Below, in pieces: positions 1 through 11,579 of a stretch of DNA of 64,000 bases. The stretch comes from Glaciozyma antarctica PI12 (taxonomy: Eukaryota > Basidiomycota > Microbotryomycetes > Kriegeriales > Camptobasidiaceae): assembly GCA_002917775.1 (NCBI GenBank), contig KZ627156.1:1-64000 (forward strand), read 5' to 3'. Positions within the stretch are counted from its first letter, which is position 1. Each line of letters starts with the position of its first letter. Below the pieces are notes generated by a model, which was not told where the DNA came from, made no database searches, and worked only from the letters and a program-made list of their open reading frames with translations. The position numbers and the translations under genes are program-made.

Positions 1-130
1 CCTAACCCTAACCCTAACCCTAACCCTAACCCTAACCCTAACCCTAACCCTAACCCTAACCCTAACCCTAACCCTAACCCTAACCCTAACCCTAACCCTA
101 ACCCTAACGTAACCCTAAGTAACCCTAAGT
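1..130. repeat. Telomeric repeat tract (CCCTAA)n
   Basis: Positions 1-108 are about 18 uninterrupted CCCTAA units, the C-rich strand of a TTAGGG telomere running toward the left edge. Positions 109-130 hold two degenerate units (gtaaccctaagt) before unique sequence starts. Placement at the very end of the window and the orientation fit a true chromosome end rather than an internal telomere-like stretch. Confidence 0.97.
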
Positions 131-612
131 TCGAGCTTTTAAAGACGACTGTGAGCCGCATTTTGAGCTAAGTAACGTCCCGAGTCCAACAAAGCGGTTT
201 CCAGCGAGCTCGCCCTCTCACGGACGGTCCTTGCTCCACAACAGCTCGTTTTTTCCACTGCCTTCGACTGTGACTCTTCCAGCCTGTTTCAGACTCTTGA
301 ACCTGTTAAGGAAGGGTGCCGAACGACACACAACACTGCAGAGCTGCAAGAGTCGGGAGACTCCCTTCCCCTCAAGATGTACTGCTTCACTCGCTTCTCG
401 CTCCGACTGATACGCTCAAAGCAACTCTTATTCTTGATGCTCAAGCTGAGCCTTCACCTTCAGAAAAGAGTGCGAGTTGAGCCCGCTGCGAAGGTGCGCT
501 CCGCCTTGAGATAAGCGTGGGAACTTGAGCCCGCTGAGCCTCACCTTTTTTTGGCTCGACTGCCTCTGCTCCTCACCCACGCCGACGCCCGACGCTCACT
601 CACCGCCTCAGC
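131..612. other. Very short subtelomeric spacer and IMP4 5' flank
   Basis: About 480 bp separates the telomere repeats from the IMP4 start codon. No helicase gene, tandem repeat or transposon is visible here. A short phrase, gagcccgctg, occurs twice (near 479 and 526) in a stretch rich in CTTGAG and GAGCC words. The segment presumably carries the IMP4 promoter and 5' UTR. Confidence 0.6.
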
Positions 613-3238
613 ATGGTACGCCCTCCCAGCTATCATCCCATTAGCCCCCGCTGACCCTCTTCCTCCCCGCACAGCTCCGTCGTCAAACTCGCCTCCGACG
701 AGAGTTCCTCTACACCAAGTCGCTCGAGCAGAAGGAGCGGCAAATCTGGGAACGCAAGCAGCGCGTCAAGGACCTATTAGCGAAGGGGAAGGAGGTGCCG
801 AATGGGCAGGGTGTGGGAGATAGGGAGGGCAAGATGGATGCGGGGAGTGAAGGTGAGTTTGCGTTCGAGGGACGCTGGTGCCCGGAGGGAGGGAACTGAG
901 GTGGCGCACGACTGGCGGAGGGCGTTTGGTGGACTACACTGGGAGCTGAAAGCAAGGCGTGCCCTGCTTGAGCTCCTGGTTCAGCTCGCCGGTCACTCTC
1001 GTCCTTCTTCGTGCGCCGCAGGTGGGGCAGGGACCTGGCCTCGTTCGGCGGTCCAGGTGTCGTCCTGCCAGCCAGGGAAAAAAGTCTTCCTCGATCAGGC
1101 GAATGCTCGCGAGCGCAGCGCGAACGCCCTGCTCGCCAAAGCACGACACGAGCTCCTCGCTCCCGCCTTCCAGGGGAGCTCGACCAGGCTCCTCTCTGGT
1201 GTGGGTGTTCGACAGCTCTCTCCTGCTTTTCTAAGGCTTTAAAAGCTGTTCCATGCGATTGTAGGGAATCGAACGAGCTCTGAGCTGCCTAGCCTCCGAC
1301 CAGGCGGAGTCGTCGACGGGGCAAGCTTCTGGCGAGCGGCTTGATGCTCTCAAATCGGCCCGTCGAACCTGAGGTTGATGTTGATGTTGATGTTTGGGTC
1401 CGTCCAGTGGAGCAACCTATACACGGTTGGCGGACGTGCTCACGGCGCAGAAGCGGCCGCACGATGCCAAACACATCAGACGACGCATCTTTGCGCGAAG
1501 CAGAGTGGACCAGCTGATGGGAGTCTGGCACCGACGTGCGGTCGCAGCCTCGTGGGGAGTCCGAGCATCACGAAATAACCTCCACTTGCGCGTGAGGGAG
1601 TTCTGGGCTTGAGCTAGTTCGCGGGGACTCGACTGAGCCTCAGTCGGCGCTCACGAGGTCGTTCGAGCCGAGCCGCTCTCGGAGAAGGTTTGGGCGAACA
1701 TGGGCAGCTACGAGGACGCCGCTTTCTGACAAGCTGCGCGTCCTCCGTGCCGGTGCGAGGGGAGGAGCGAGGCCGGCACGCTCTTTCGGTACGAGCTGAG
1801 ATCCCCAGATCGTATCGCGGAGCTAGCCTAGCCACCGTCTTCCCCACCCTTGCGGAGAGGAAGGGGCTCGCAGCGAACCTACGCAAGACTGTGACTGTCG
1901 CGAGGAAAGGCTGGGAGGGTACCTCGGGCCCACCTGCTGGTTTGCCCCAGCAGAAGTGCGCGAGTGTCCCTCCTACTTTGTTTGCGTCGCTCATGGTGAA
2001 AGATAGTAGGCGCGATTACCGGGTGCGTGAGACATGTTGCGGAAGGGGAGCATCTCGCGGTCTCGCTCGCGGGGCGCGATTGGGACACAGTGTACCGTTT
2101 CGCTGAGCGTGATAGTGCGCGTACGAAGCGTTCGTTGGAGGGACGCGGGCGGTGTCCCACGGTGACACAAGCGAGGGCGTTTGCCTCGCCGTACTCCGCA
2201 TCCTGGCACATGGTCGCGCAGACGCTGACGACACTCTCCTCCCTCCGCAGCGCCTTTGAGCCATATCGACGACGAGTACAGCCAGGCGGGAATTGACGAC
2301 CCTCGCGTGCTCATCACCACCTCGCGCGATCCTTCATCTAAGCTCGCTCAGTTCTCCAAGGTGCGTTCTCGTTTCTCGACGCGACCGCCGTCTCCCCCAC
2401 CCCATTGGCGTCTACACCTCCTCCGTCTTTAAACGACGCGCTGACTCCTCCCTTCCCCAGGAAATGCGCCTCTGCTTCCCCAACTCGACTCGCATCAACC
2501 GCGGAAACTACGTTATGAAGGAGCTCGCCGACGCCTGCCGCACGAACGGAATCACCGACCTCATCATCCTCCACGAGCACCGCGGAGTTCCCGACGCGCT
2601 CATGCTCTCCCACTTCCCTCACGGCCCTACCGTCCTCTTCACGCTCACGGGCGTCGTGCTTCGTCATAGCCTGAGTAACGTGCAGGGAGCGACGGTGAGC
2701 GAGCAGTACCCTCATTTGATCTTCGAGGGTGAGTCTTTCGTCGCGAGGTTGGATAGGGTTAGTGCTGACGGTGTTCGCGCGCAGGTTTCGGTAGCTCGCT
2801 GGGACGGCGAGTGAGGGACGCGCTCAAATTCTGCTTCCCTGTGCCCAAGTACGTCGTCTTCCGCTTCGTGCGAGAGTAAAGCTAACGATCTTGCGCAGGG
2901 AGGACAGCAAGCGAACCATGACCTACGTCAACGAGGGCGACTTTATCTCTTTCCGGTGCGTTTCGCCTCCTCCCTCTCGAGCCCTCGCTCACGCCCTCCG
3001 CTGGCGCAGACACCACGTCTTCGTTAAGACCTCTCACAAGGAGGTACAGCTCGCCGAAGTCGGACCCCGTTTCGAGATGCGACGTGCGTCCTCCCTCTCC
3101 CTCCCAAGCCGAACTAACGCTCGACTCCAACCGGCAGCATACGAGATTCGGCAAGGTACGATCGAGCAGACCGAGGCGGACGTCGAGTGGGCTTTGAGGC
3201 CATACCAGCGGACAGCGAGGAAGAGGAACCAGCTTTAG
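613..3238 (+). CDS. IMP4: U3 snoRNP / SSU processome protein Imp4
   Basis: Imp4 is a Brix-domain protein that binds U3 snoRNA with Mpp10 and Imp3 and is needed for 18S rRNA processing in the nucleolus. The spliced product is 284 residues, close to yeast Imp4 (about 290). Recognisable motifs include [20 protein letters not shown] at the N-terminus, then [45 protein letters not shown] and EVGPRFEMR. Eight exons fit: 613-615, 675-852, 2251-2360, 2461-2728, 2785-2848, 2899-2955, 3010-3083 and 3138-3238; phases agree at every junction. The first exon is only the ATG, chosen because yeast Imp4 also begins M-LRRQ. Intron 2 (853-2250) is about 1.4 kb, while the others are 50-100 nt. The gene lies next to the telomere yet shows no sign of decay. 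Confidence 0.95.
853..2250 (+). other. Oversized intron 2 of IMP4
   Basis: The donor is aag|GTGAGTTTG and the acceptor is GACGCTGACGACACTC...CCGCAG|CG, so both ends look like ordinary introns of this genome and the phase-1 junction rebuilds a normal Imp4 sequence. The interior of nearly 1.4 kb has no convincing reading frame. It contains a short (GTTGAT)n-like stretch near 1374-1393. I found no clear terminal inverted repeats or target-site duplication to prove an inserted element, and no confident box C/D pairing for a hosted snoRNA. Confidence 0.7.
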
Positions 3239-3380
3239 ACGCGCGCGGCGCGAGGACGACGTTGTATTGTAATTCATTAGGCACTGTGCTTGCGGGAGCG
3301 CGTTTGCGAGTTCGCGAGAAGCTGACTCATCGTTGCGATGTCGTTGCTCAGTGACTCAATCATTAACAAAGCCGAAGCGA

Positions 3381-5499
3381 CTACTTTCTATTCCTCCTCT
3401 TCTCCATCCACTCTGCAAGTCCCACCTCGTTAAACCGCACGCATCGACGGACCGTCACCCCGATGCAAATGACGTCCCCCCTCTCGATCTGCGCCATCGC
3501 CTGCGTCGCCGTCTGCGCCCTAAACCCCCACGGAATCATTGTGTGCTCTCCCACCACAGCTCCCTCCTTCGGCTTCACCTTCAAATGTGACCCAAACAGC
3601 TCCTTCCATCGCTCCTTGTCCGCCGCTGACGCCGCTCGAATCTCCTCCCCTGTGATGAAACCTCTCCAAGCCTCCTCGTAATCGCCGTAATACCGCCAAT
3701 CATTGCGGTTGAAGTAGAGGAAGGTGCTAATCGGCCCCTTTGCGCGTTTTGCGGTAAGCTTGCTCAACGTCTGCTCATTTGAGACGAAGACGAACGGCGC
3801 TCCAGGGCCCGCAGGAGCGACGTTCATAGTCGGTTTAGTGCAGAGATGCAGTCCCACGACTGCTGCGTTGCCCCCACCGATTAGTTGTCACATTGACGCT
3901 TGAAGTCGAGAGCGGCGAACGTAGAAGTCCCGTCTGGCGCGATGAGGGTAGGAGGGATGGGGAGAGTAGCGATACACCAGCTTGTTGGATCGAGGGCTGA
4001 GCTGGTGGGAGGGCGAGGAACGGCTGCTACCGCTGCGGGAGGAGGAGCGGCGGCGGCGGGAAGAGCTCTTCTGGCAGAGCGACGACGGGCGCTGGTGCCG
4101 GGACCAGGGCCAGTCGCTACGGGGGAGAAAGCGACGGCGGCAGCGATAGGAGGGATAGGAGGGGGACCAGCGGCAGGTTGAGGAAGAGGCGCAGGATCGC
4201 AGGCCTGTGGAAAGAGCTGCGTCAGGATTCGCCACGGCGAGAGGGGAAAGAGAAGTACCGGCAGAGCTGGCGCCGGAGACCGGGAAGGAGGGGGCGCAGG
4301 AGCAGGAGGTTCCTTCATCAAAGGGTGAGGTCAGGGTAGCCGCCTTACTCGCAGGCCTGAGTACATGCCCAGCTCCCCAACGTGCGCGAGGAGGAGGAGA
4401 AGGTACATCAGATCTCTTGATGACGGGAGAGGCAGTCTTTGACGCAGGAGGGGAGCGGGGATGGGGTGAGAGCTGGGACATCGAGGCCTTGGGAGTTTTG
4501 CGACTGGCGATGGGCAGTCGTCAGTGTTGGTTCGAAAGTGCATAGAGAGGGAACATACGCCGAGACGCTTGCTTGAGGGCTCAAGCACTGAGGCTTGCGC
4601 TTGCTCTTGAGGTCGGGTCTGAGGCGGACGTTAGGAGGGATAGAACGCGAGTGGAGAAAGACGTACGTGGAGCTCGCGTCTGCCTCAACGTGCGCCTTCC
4701 CCTTTTCTTTGATGGAAGACGCCTCGCGAGCCGACTGAACCAGGCTGCTGAATGACGGTCAGGTAGGGGTCGGGCACCAGAGCAAAGAAGACGCACCCGG
4801 CGATGGAAGAGCTCTTGTCGCTCGGGCTTCCTCCTTCTGGTCTTTGGCGATAATATGCTCGACAGAATCAGCCTGCTGGGCCGCAGGAACATGGCAAGCG
4901 GCGCTGCAGGAGGTTTGTGAGCTGAGTCGACGAGCAGCGGGGGACAAGACTCACGCTGGCCTCTCCGCCACGGCGATATGGTCGACGCAAGGCTTTCGCA
5001 CAGCGTCTGCGTGCTCAGCTTTTGCGCTAGAGCGTTCGAGAGCAAGAGAAGCTCCACGCGGTGCAGGAGGGGTTGCCGTCCCCGCGTCCACAACAGCCTG
5101 CTCCTCTCTGCAGCAAGCTTCTCTGCAGTGGCGCATCAGCTCAACTCCCTCAAACAGGTCAAGAGAGACTCACACCCGTCTGTCAATCGCATCCGCCAGC
5201 TGCTGCGCCCACCCCGTAACCTCCCACACTGGTCCGTCCCCCTTCATCCTCTTCATCGCGTCCACGACGAGCTGGATTCCATACGCGCCGCCGAAGATGC
5301 GCCCGTGCTGTATCACCCGGTCGGCGTAGTACTGCGCTAAAAGCCAGTCACGGATCGTGCTCCAGGAGACGTTTGGATCGAAGACGACGCCACAGAGGGC
5401 GAACGACGGCGTTTCTAGGACGTCCAGGCGAGGTACCGACGGCGTAGCTTAGAGTCGCTCTAACGCTTGAGCGAGAGCAATCCCTGCTGGCTGATCCAT
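3381..5499 (-). CDS. Uncharacterised multi-exon protein, possibly DUF6697-like C-terminus
   Basis: A minus-strand gene ending at a TAG at 3381. The longest exon (about 3381-3857) codes a globular C-terminal domain with GPISTFLYFNRNDWRYYGDY, KERWKELFGSHLKVKP and EHTMIPWGFR. The W-x-Y-x-G-x-Y...W pattern recalls the basidiomycete DUF6697 family, but this is from memory and weak. Upstream lie a Pro/Ala/Arg-rich linker with several short introns and an N-terminal folded segment near 5160-5450 (DPNVSWSTIRDWLLAQYY, GGAYGIQLVVDAMKRMKG). The start is unresolved: the best ATG (5497-5499, MDQPAGIALAQALERL) meets a TAA at 5449-5451 in the frame of the following exon, and I found no clean intron that removes it. 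Its 3' end faces that of IMP4, 142 bp away. Confidence 0.6.
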
Positions 5500-5591
5500 C
5501 GCGAGCGTGTGGGCGGAGGGAGCGGAACGACCGCGAACAAGCGCGCGACTCTCTCCCTTCTCCTCCCTCCACTCCGCGACCAACAGCCAGG

Positions 5592-6332
5592 ATGGCGACC
5601 GACTCGTCCCCCTTTGCCTTCAACGCCCCACCTTCCCTCCCCTCCCCAGCGCCATCCTCCTTCGACGACGACGACGACGAGACTCCCGGGTTCTACTCCA
5701 TCCTCCTCTCCGCTCCCGAAGTCGCCTCTCCCGAGCTAACAGCTCTTGCCTCCCTCCTCCTCTCCCGCCGTATTGACCATGCCGTGCACGCGGAAATGAG
5801 TACGCTCATCGGCGAACTGAGGGACGAATGGAAGGTCCGCGTTGGGGCGGTCAAGGCGGACTGGATGGCACGGTTCATTCCGAGCTTGGAGATTGGGGAG
5901 GAGGACGAGTTGGAGTACCCAACTATCGAGAGTGATGTGGAGGGCAGGGAGGAGATGGAGGAGAGGGTGTACGAGGTCGTTGAGAAGGAGTTTGTGGAGA
6001 GGGTCGAGGAGGCGGAGAGGAGGGTCAGAGAAGCGCTGGGGAGGACGGAGAGGATGGAGGTAGAGGTGTTTGTAGGAGGACTGGTGAGTGCTGCGCCAGT
6101 ATCGCGTGAAGAGGGGAGCTAACGCGCGTCGCAGCTACTCGAAGCACGCGACGGCCTGGAAGACGACACTCAGGTCGCAGAAGTCGTCAAGGCAGGACTA
6201 CTCGATGCGTTGGAAGCGGGAGGGTACGACGTCGATACCTGGAAGTGGAAGGACGGGGAGATTGAGGAGACCATCGAGGCACAGTCGGCGGAGGAGGTTG
6301 GAGAGGTAATGGCGGAGCTCAAGCTGGCTTGA
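5592..6332 (+). CDS. Small acidic hypothetical protein
   Basis: Two exons (5592-6083 and 6135-6332) give 229 residues; the intron has a GTGAGTGC donor, a GCTAAC branch site and a GTCGCAG acceptor, in phase 0. The N-terminus is Pro/Ser-rich with a run of five Asp (SFDDDDDETPGFYSIL). The middle and C-terminus are strongly acidic and predicted helical, with heptad-like Glu/Arg stretches such as EMEERVYEVVEKEFVERVEE. No membrane segment or signal peptide is evident. I do not recognise a family. It is divergent from the preceding minus-strand gene, with under 100 bp between the two start regions, so they may share a promoter. Confidence 0.7.
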
Positions 6333-6726
6333 GTCGCGTCGTATGCAGGAGGATACCCAGGAGAACGCAATACCAGACGTTGATTTGCATGCAGCTGCCA
6401 AGAGGCTGACGAGCGAGGGTCTCGAGGTGGTCGTGCTTCATTCCTGCTCGCCGTTCTCGCTCGTTTTCTCTCCACAGTGACGCGTTCGCTCTGGTTCCTC
6501 GTGCTGCTCTCCGAAAGCCCCTGCTTGAGCTGCTTGAAACCTCCATCTATTCCACAGGAAGGAAGGAGTGTGTCGGTCGTAGCCGGGAATCCACGAGGAA
6601 GGAGCGAGAGTGCTAATGCAGAGAGGGGGTATGTGGGAACTACGAGAGTGTACGCAACTGAAGCGAAGGTGGTATAAGCTAGTACAGTGAAGGGAAAAGT
6701 TGGCGTCCACCGCCACAAGGTCGAGG
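6333..6726. other. Convergent 3' intergenic region
   Basis: About 390 bp between the stop codons of the acidic protein (plus) and the Rho exchange factor (minus). Overlapping reading frames on both strands are unsupported shadows. I see no repeat or RNA gene. Confidence 0.5.
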
Positions 6727-9700
6727 TCAGGCGTTGAGCGCCTGCTGGAGGTTGATCGCTGTCATCCACGAGATGGCTTCGGAGCGACGACCGCACTGGA
6801 CGTAGAGGATCGCGCGAGTATCGCAGGCGATCCGAACGACGGCTGCGTGAGGTGGCGCGTCAGTGAGGAACAAAGACTTGAGGAGGGATAACGCACTTTT
6901 GTCGGCGCCAAATAGGCTCGCAGGAGGGGGTTTGGCGACGCTTCCGACGACGGAAGTGAGGCGGAGAACGGTGTAGAGGTCGACGGGGCCGCTGACGTCC
7001 GTCGGATCGACAGGCTCCTTGAGGAAGACGAGGATGTCGGTGCAGAGCAGCGCGATCTGGCGAGGTGGGAACCGTCAGCGAGCACGATCGCGAACAAGGA
7101 GAATTCGACAACTCACAAGAGTCTGCGGCTCTGCTTCCGTGTGAAGCGAGTGGATCTGAAGAACCTTGGAGGGCTCCGTATCACTGAGGCCGGTCCTGGG
7201 CGAGCGAGAGTCTACGAAAGTGGAGGATCGCTTGACGGCGCGAATGAGCGTCTGCGCAAGCAGAGTCAGTCGACCTGCCAGAGTGCGAGACGTAGCGAAA
7301 GCAGCTTACGAAAGTGCCACTCCTCAGCAACGACCGGTGAGGCTGCACGAGCGGACTCCGGAACTTCATCCCGATTCGCTGCTGCCAGTAAAGGAGCTGC
7401 TGCCGCCCCTCGCTCTCCCTCTTGCGCTCGTTCATATCCAGCGCGACGGAGGAGATGACCTCGGCAGCCTTCCTGATGACGGGATGGGGCTCGAGGACGA
7501 GGGCGGACTCGTCGAACGGAGTGCAGCTCTGGAGAGATTCGAGGAGCATCCGGTAGCGAGGGACCCGTTGGACGGGGAGGAGGAGGTAAGACTCGAGCGA
7601 GATTTGGGAGTGGGCGGGATTGGCTCGGCATCGCTGCGAAGAAGGCTGCGTTAGGATCGCGACGGGAGAAAGAGTGGAGGACGGACCTTGAGATAGCTCT
7701 TGATCCGCTTCCGCTGATTCGTCGAGAGCGTCGAGATGATGGCGGCGGAGGGGTCGTAGAGGAGGATCGAGGGGTTGGGAGATGTCCGAGCGGGAGTGAC
7801 AGTGCCGGTCGTTGGTCGACTTTCCATCGTCCAGGTCTGAAGGCGCGCGAGTGCGGTGTCGAAGGAGTTGACGTAGGACGAGTAGATTCTGCGACGAAAG
7901 CGTTAGCGGGCACAGCGCCAGCGGGAGTGGCGACGACGCACTTGAGGAAGGCGGCGTGCTGGATAAAGACGCGAGCTACCGCATGCGCAATTCCGGCCGC
8001 CGACGCTGCACTCTCCGTCGCGGCGATGAGGTCGGGCAGGAAAATCTGTTCGTGGAACTCGCGAATTGCCTCCTGCGAAGGTACCAAAAGAGTTAGTGAA
8101 GGCGCGGAGGGTAGAAAAGATCGAGGAACGCACGACGTTGCCGAAAACAGCCCTTCGCTCGACGGCAGGCACGATCGTGTCCTTCTTCCCGCTGCTCGAA
8201 CTGTACGGCATCGCCGCCGGCGTGATATAGATGCTGCAAAGCTCCTGCAGACCCTTGAGGTACGACTTCTCCGTCTCGATGATCTCCCGCACGACGAGGT
8301 CCCGCTTCGCCGGATCGCATCGCAGCCTCTGCGGCAGCGGAGGTTCGTTCGCCAAGGGCGTACCCCGACCACTCGCGTCGTCGTCCGAGTACTGCGAGAG
8401 AAGGAGGCTAGAATCGGCGCGCGACGAGTTGGACGGCAGGCGGCGAGAGCTCTGGGCGCGGCGGATGGCGAGAGTCGGGCTGGTGGGAGGAGCGAGGTTG
8501 CCGAGTGAGGGAGAGTGCCGGAGAGGAGGGGGAGAGCTGGTGGGAGTGGCAGGGGGAGGGGGAGGTTCGGTGGTGAGGTCGTCTAGGTCGCGGAGGTAGG
8601 CCATGACGGATCGAAGGCCCGCCTTGTGGTCTGGGGTCGCCGGCGACGACAAGTCGGTCGGGAGAGGCGAGTTGGAAATCATCACGCCGAGAGTGGGGAC
8701 CTGCTCGAGCTGGAGGAACGAACGACGCTTCGAGAGGCGACGTTCGTTGGTGGAAAGGGCGAGAGGTGGAGGAGGGCGCTTGGACGCTCGACTCAACAGT
8801 CGCGAGCGGAAGATGCGGCTGCCGGTCTTGGTCTCCGCCGTGGTCGATTCCGCCGACGTGACGGGCTCCGAGAACGTCCTTGAGCTCTCCACGAGCGCTC
8901 CTGGCCTCCCAGGAGTCGGCGCGCTTGATGAGTTCGGCCGCATCCCCTTCATCGAAACCTTCTTGAACATCTTCCCCCACTTGCGCGACGACTCGACTGG
9001 CTCTGCGATTGTCGGCGAGGTCGGAGCTGTCGAAGGGATGGAGAAGGGGGCTCGGTCAGACTGGTGACGAAGGCGAGCCTGCGCCTCCGAGATGTCGATG
9101 TGCGGGGGCATGGCGGGAGGTGGAGTGGAGAAGGAACGTGGGGAGGGAGGGGCGGAGGGGTCGGCGACGAAGATGGAGGTCGAGAGCTTGGGAGGGGAGG
9201 AGCCCTGATGGAGAGAGGAGCTCGCCTTCGAGTGAAGCTCCGCCGCCGAATGCGCGCTCATGAGTGGAGGTCGGAATTCTCCTTCTCCCTCTGGAACCGA
9301 CGTCAAGGATGCCGCGACGGACGATCGCACCGACTCGTCGTCCTCGGCGACCGACGTCCCGCCCAAGTTTGTGCGAAGGAGGAGTGGCTGCACGAGGTTT
9401 GCCCACTGCCAGTTGAAGTCGTTCCCGTCGACGAGGAGCATCTCGAGACCGCCGAGTCGGCAGAGCCAGCTGGGGAGGGCGTGGAGGTTGTTGTGGCGAA
9501 TACTGAGAGTGTGGAGGCTTTTGAGAAGGGCGAGGGAGTAGGGGAGCTCGGTAAGGCCGCATGAGTCGGCGACGAGGACCCGAAGGGAGAGGAGGGAGCC
9601 GAGGAACGAGGGGAGGATGCCGGTGGCGAGTAGGTTGCCCTTGATGTCGAGTTCTTCGAGAGTCCGGCATGAGGCGATGGCGAAGGGGACTTCGACGAGG

Positions 9701-11579
9701 CCGCAATATCTGCGAAGGTACGAGGGTCAGCCACAGCCAGGCGGAGAGAAGTGGACGAGCGTACGAGATGTCGAGAACGACGAGACCAAACGACAGCGTC
9801 GGAACCACGCGCCGAAGCAGCCCAGCTACATGTTGCGGCGTCGTCGTCCTCGCGAGGATGAGATGTGTCGTTTCTGCTCGAGTTCATCAGCTCTCAGTCG
9901 AATACTCGCGCTCGAAACGACTCACTCAGCCCAACCTGCAACCCCTCGATACTCGTCCCACTCCGATCCAGCACCCCCTTATTCTCCGTCTCAGCGCACA
10001 GCACCTCCTCGTCCTCTCCCCAACCTTCCCTCACGCCAACCGTCGCGCTCCCAGGGTAGAAGAAGCTGCCCGGACTCCCTCCCTCCTTCTCTCCGAACGC
10101 GAGGTAGTGCCGACTGTACTCTCCGTCCTCGTCGTCCGTCGTAAAGTCGTCGATCCCCGATTCGTCGACAGAGAGGTCCGACTCGGACGCCTCGAACGGT
10201 TCTCGTATCGACCGACGACGGGCGATTCGAGGGAGGTTGGGAGAGGAGGAAGGAGGAGTGTCGGAGGAGTGATGATGAGGGCGGCTGCGGGAGCTATGCG
10301 AACTGGCGCTCGTGCGACTCGAGGCGGCGAGGCTGGGTCGTCGAGTTCCTTCGACGGGGAGAGGCTGAGAGGTAGGAGGGTGGAAGACCATCGTCCTGTC
10401 GTCCTCGGGTTCCTGCGAGTCAACCCTCGGTAGAGGACTGGGAAGACTGCTCGCGTAGAGCGCCAGGTCGTCCAGTCCCCGCTGGAGGTCATCGTCGTCT
10501 CCCAATCTCGCTCCTCCAAACCCACCGAACCCCAATCCTCCCAGCCCGAATCCCAACGCCGGCGAGTCCGAGTGATCCAGTCGCAGCGGCCTCTGCGACC
10601 TCCTAATCGTCCCTCCTTTCATCTCGTCTTCCTCGACGACGACCTCCTCCGATCCCGCGATCGAAACGCGTCCCCAGTCGGTCCCATCGCGATAATGCCC
10701 CGACGCAGTCGACGACGACGACGGTGTAAAGACTGAGCTCGACGCGCGCGAGGAGCTCGATCCGGCGAGCGAGAGGACGGGAGTGCGAATTGACGAATCG
10801 CGGGGTCGGGGGTGGGCGAAGGCGAGGCCGGGACTGGCGTTATTGAGGGGAGTGGGCGCGACGGGAGAGGCCAACCTGCTCCCACCCGTCGACGAGCTGC
10901 TAGCAGACCGGCTGCGCGAACCTCCAAAGACTTCGGCCTCAAACATGCCCGAGTCGCGACTGGTTTGCGACAGCCGTGCAGAGCTCTTGGTAGGTGCGTT
11001 CGGCCGCATTATCGACGTGGGTCGAGGAGGAGTGTCGGCGAGGGCGGCTAGAGCGGCGGGGGAGAGGGTTCGATTGCTGAATCGACGGTCGTCGGCGCGT
11101 TCGTCCGCGCGTTCGTCGGTGAGAGATGGCGTGGCGAGAGTGGAGGGGTCGTCCTCTTCGCCTGGAGGGATAGGAGGAAGAGGCGAGTCGGGTTTGGGAG
11201 GAGGAGGGAGATCTCTCGAGCGGTACTCGAGTGGGAAGCTGTTCATCGGCGAGTCGGGTCCTTCGCTCTCTTCCACGGGGCTCGTCGCAAGCGCTTTCCA
11301 TCCGTCCAGTCCTCTCGCCGTCGCCGACAACGGTGGGGCTCTCCTGCTCGCCCATTGATCCGGCGAGTGCGTTGTTGACATGGCGACGGCGTCCGCGCCA
11401 GAGGGGAGGAGGGAGCGGGGTCGCGGTGCCGAATGGGAGAGAGCGCGTAGGCGGGCGGTCGCGGTGCGTTGAGGGACTGGGGAGAGATGGAGAGGGTGAT
11501 ACGATGGAGGGCTCAGCAAACCGGAGGATTCTGGCGGGAAGAAAGGGGGAGGGTCAGCCTTTGAGTTTCGAGCGGTCAT
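6727..11579 (-). CDS. LRR-DH-PH domain Rho-family guanine nucleotide exchange factor
   Basis: A multi-exon minus-strand gene. Residues 1 to about 550 form a Ser/Pro-rich disordered region (one 1.65-kb exon, 9926-11579). Leucine-rich repeats follow (TLSFGLVVLDIS, EELDIKGN, SLLSLRVLVADSCGLTELP, LHTLSIRHNNLHALPSWLC), then a second disordered linker with KWGKMFKKVSMKGMRP. A Dbl-homology domain starts at RDLVVREIIETEKSYLKGL and continues through FLPDLIAATESAA, YLLLPVQRVPRYRMLLESL (the conserved QR-x-PRY helix) and VISSVALDMNERKRESE. A PH-like C-terminus includes IALLCTDILVFLKEP and IACDTRAILYVQCG. DH domains activate Rho, Rac or Cdc42 by nucleotide exchange, so a role in polarity is inferred; the target GTPase cannot be read from sequence. 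LRRs may supply membrane or scaffold binding. The ATG at 11579 is the first in a long open exon; an internal ATG near 11382 is an alternative. Confidence 0.85.

Noticed and set aside
1256-1276. T-loop-like GGAATCGAACG suggesting a minus-strand tRNA inside the IMP4 intron
   Set aside because: The flanking bases do not form a T-stem and no acceptor, D or anticodon arms could be placed.
551-1612. Short open frames around the first IMP4 exons and inside intron 2
   Set aside because: They are low-complexity or overlap the spliced IMP4 exons in other frames, with no recognisable motif.
3860-3900. Ultra-short intron of about 29 nt in the 3.4-5.5 kb gene, and a 23-nt candidate near 63.13 kb
   Set aside because: Both would restore frame and have GT...AG ends, but they are shorter than every well-supported intron here; longer alternatives or sequence errors are more likely.
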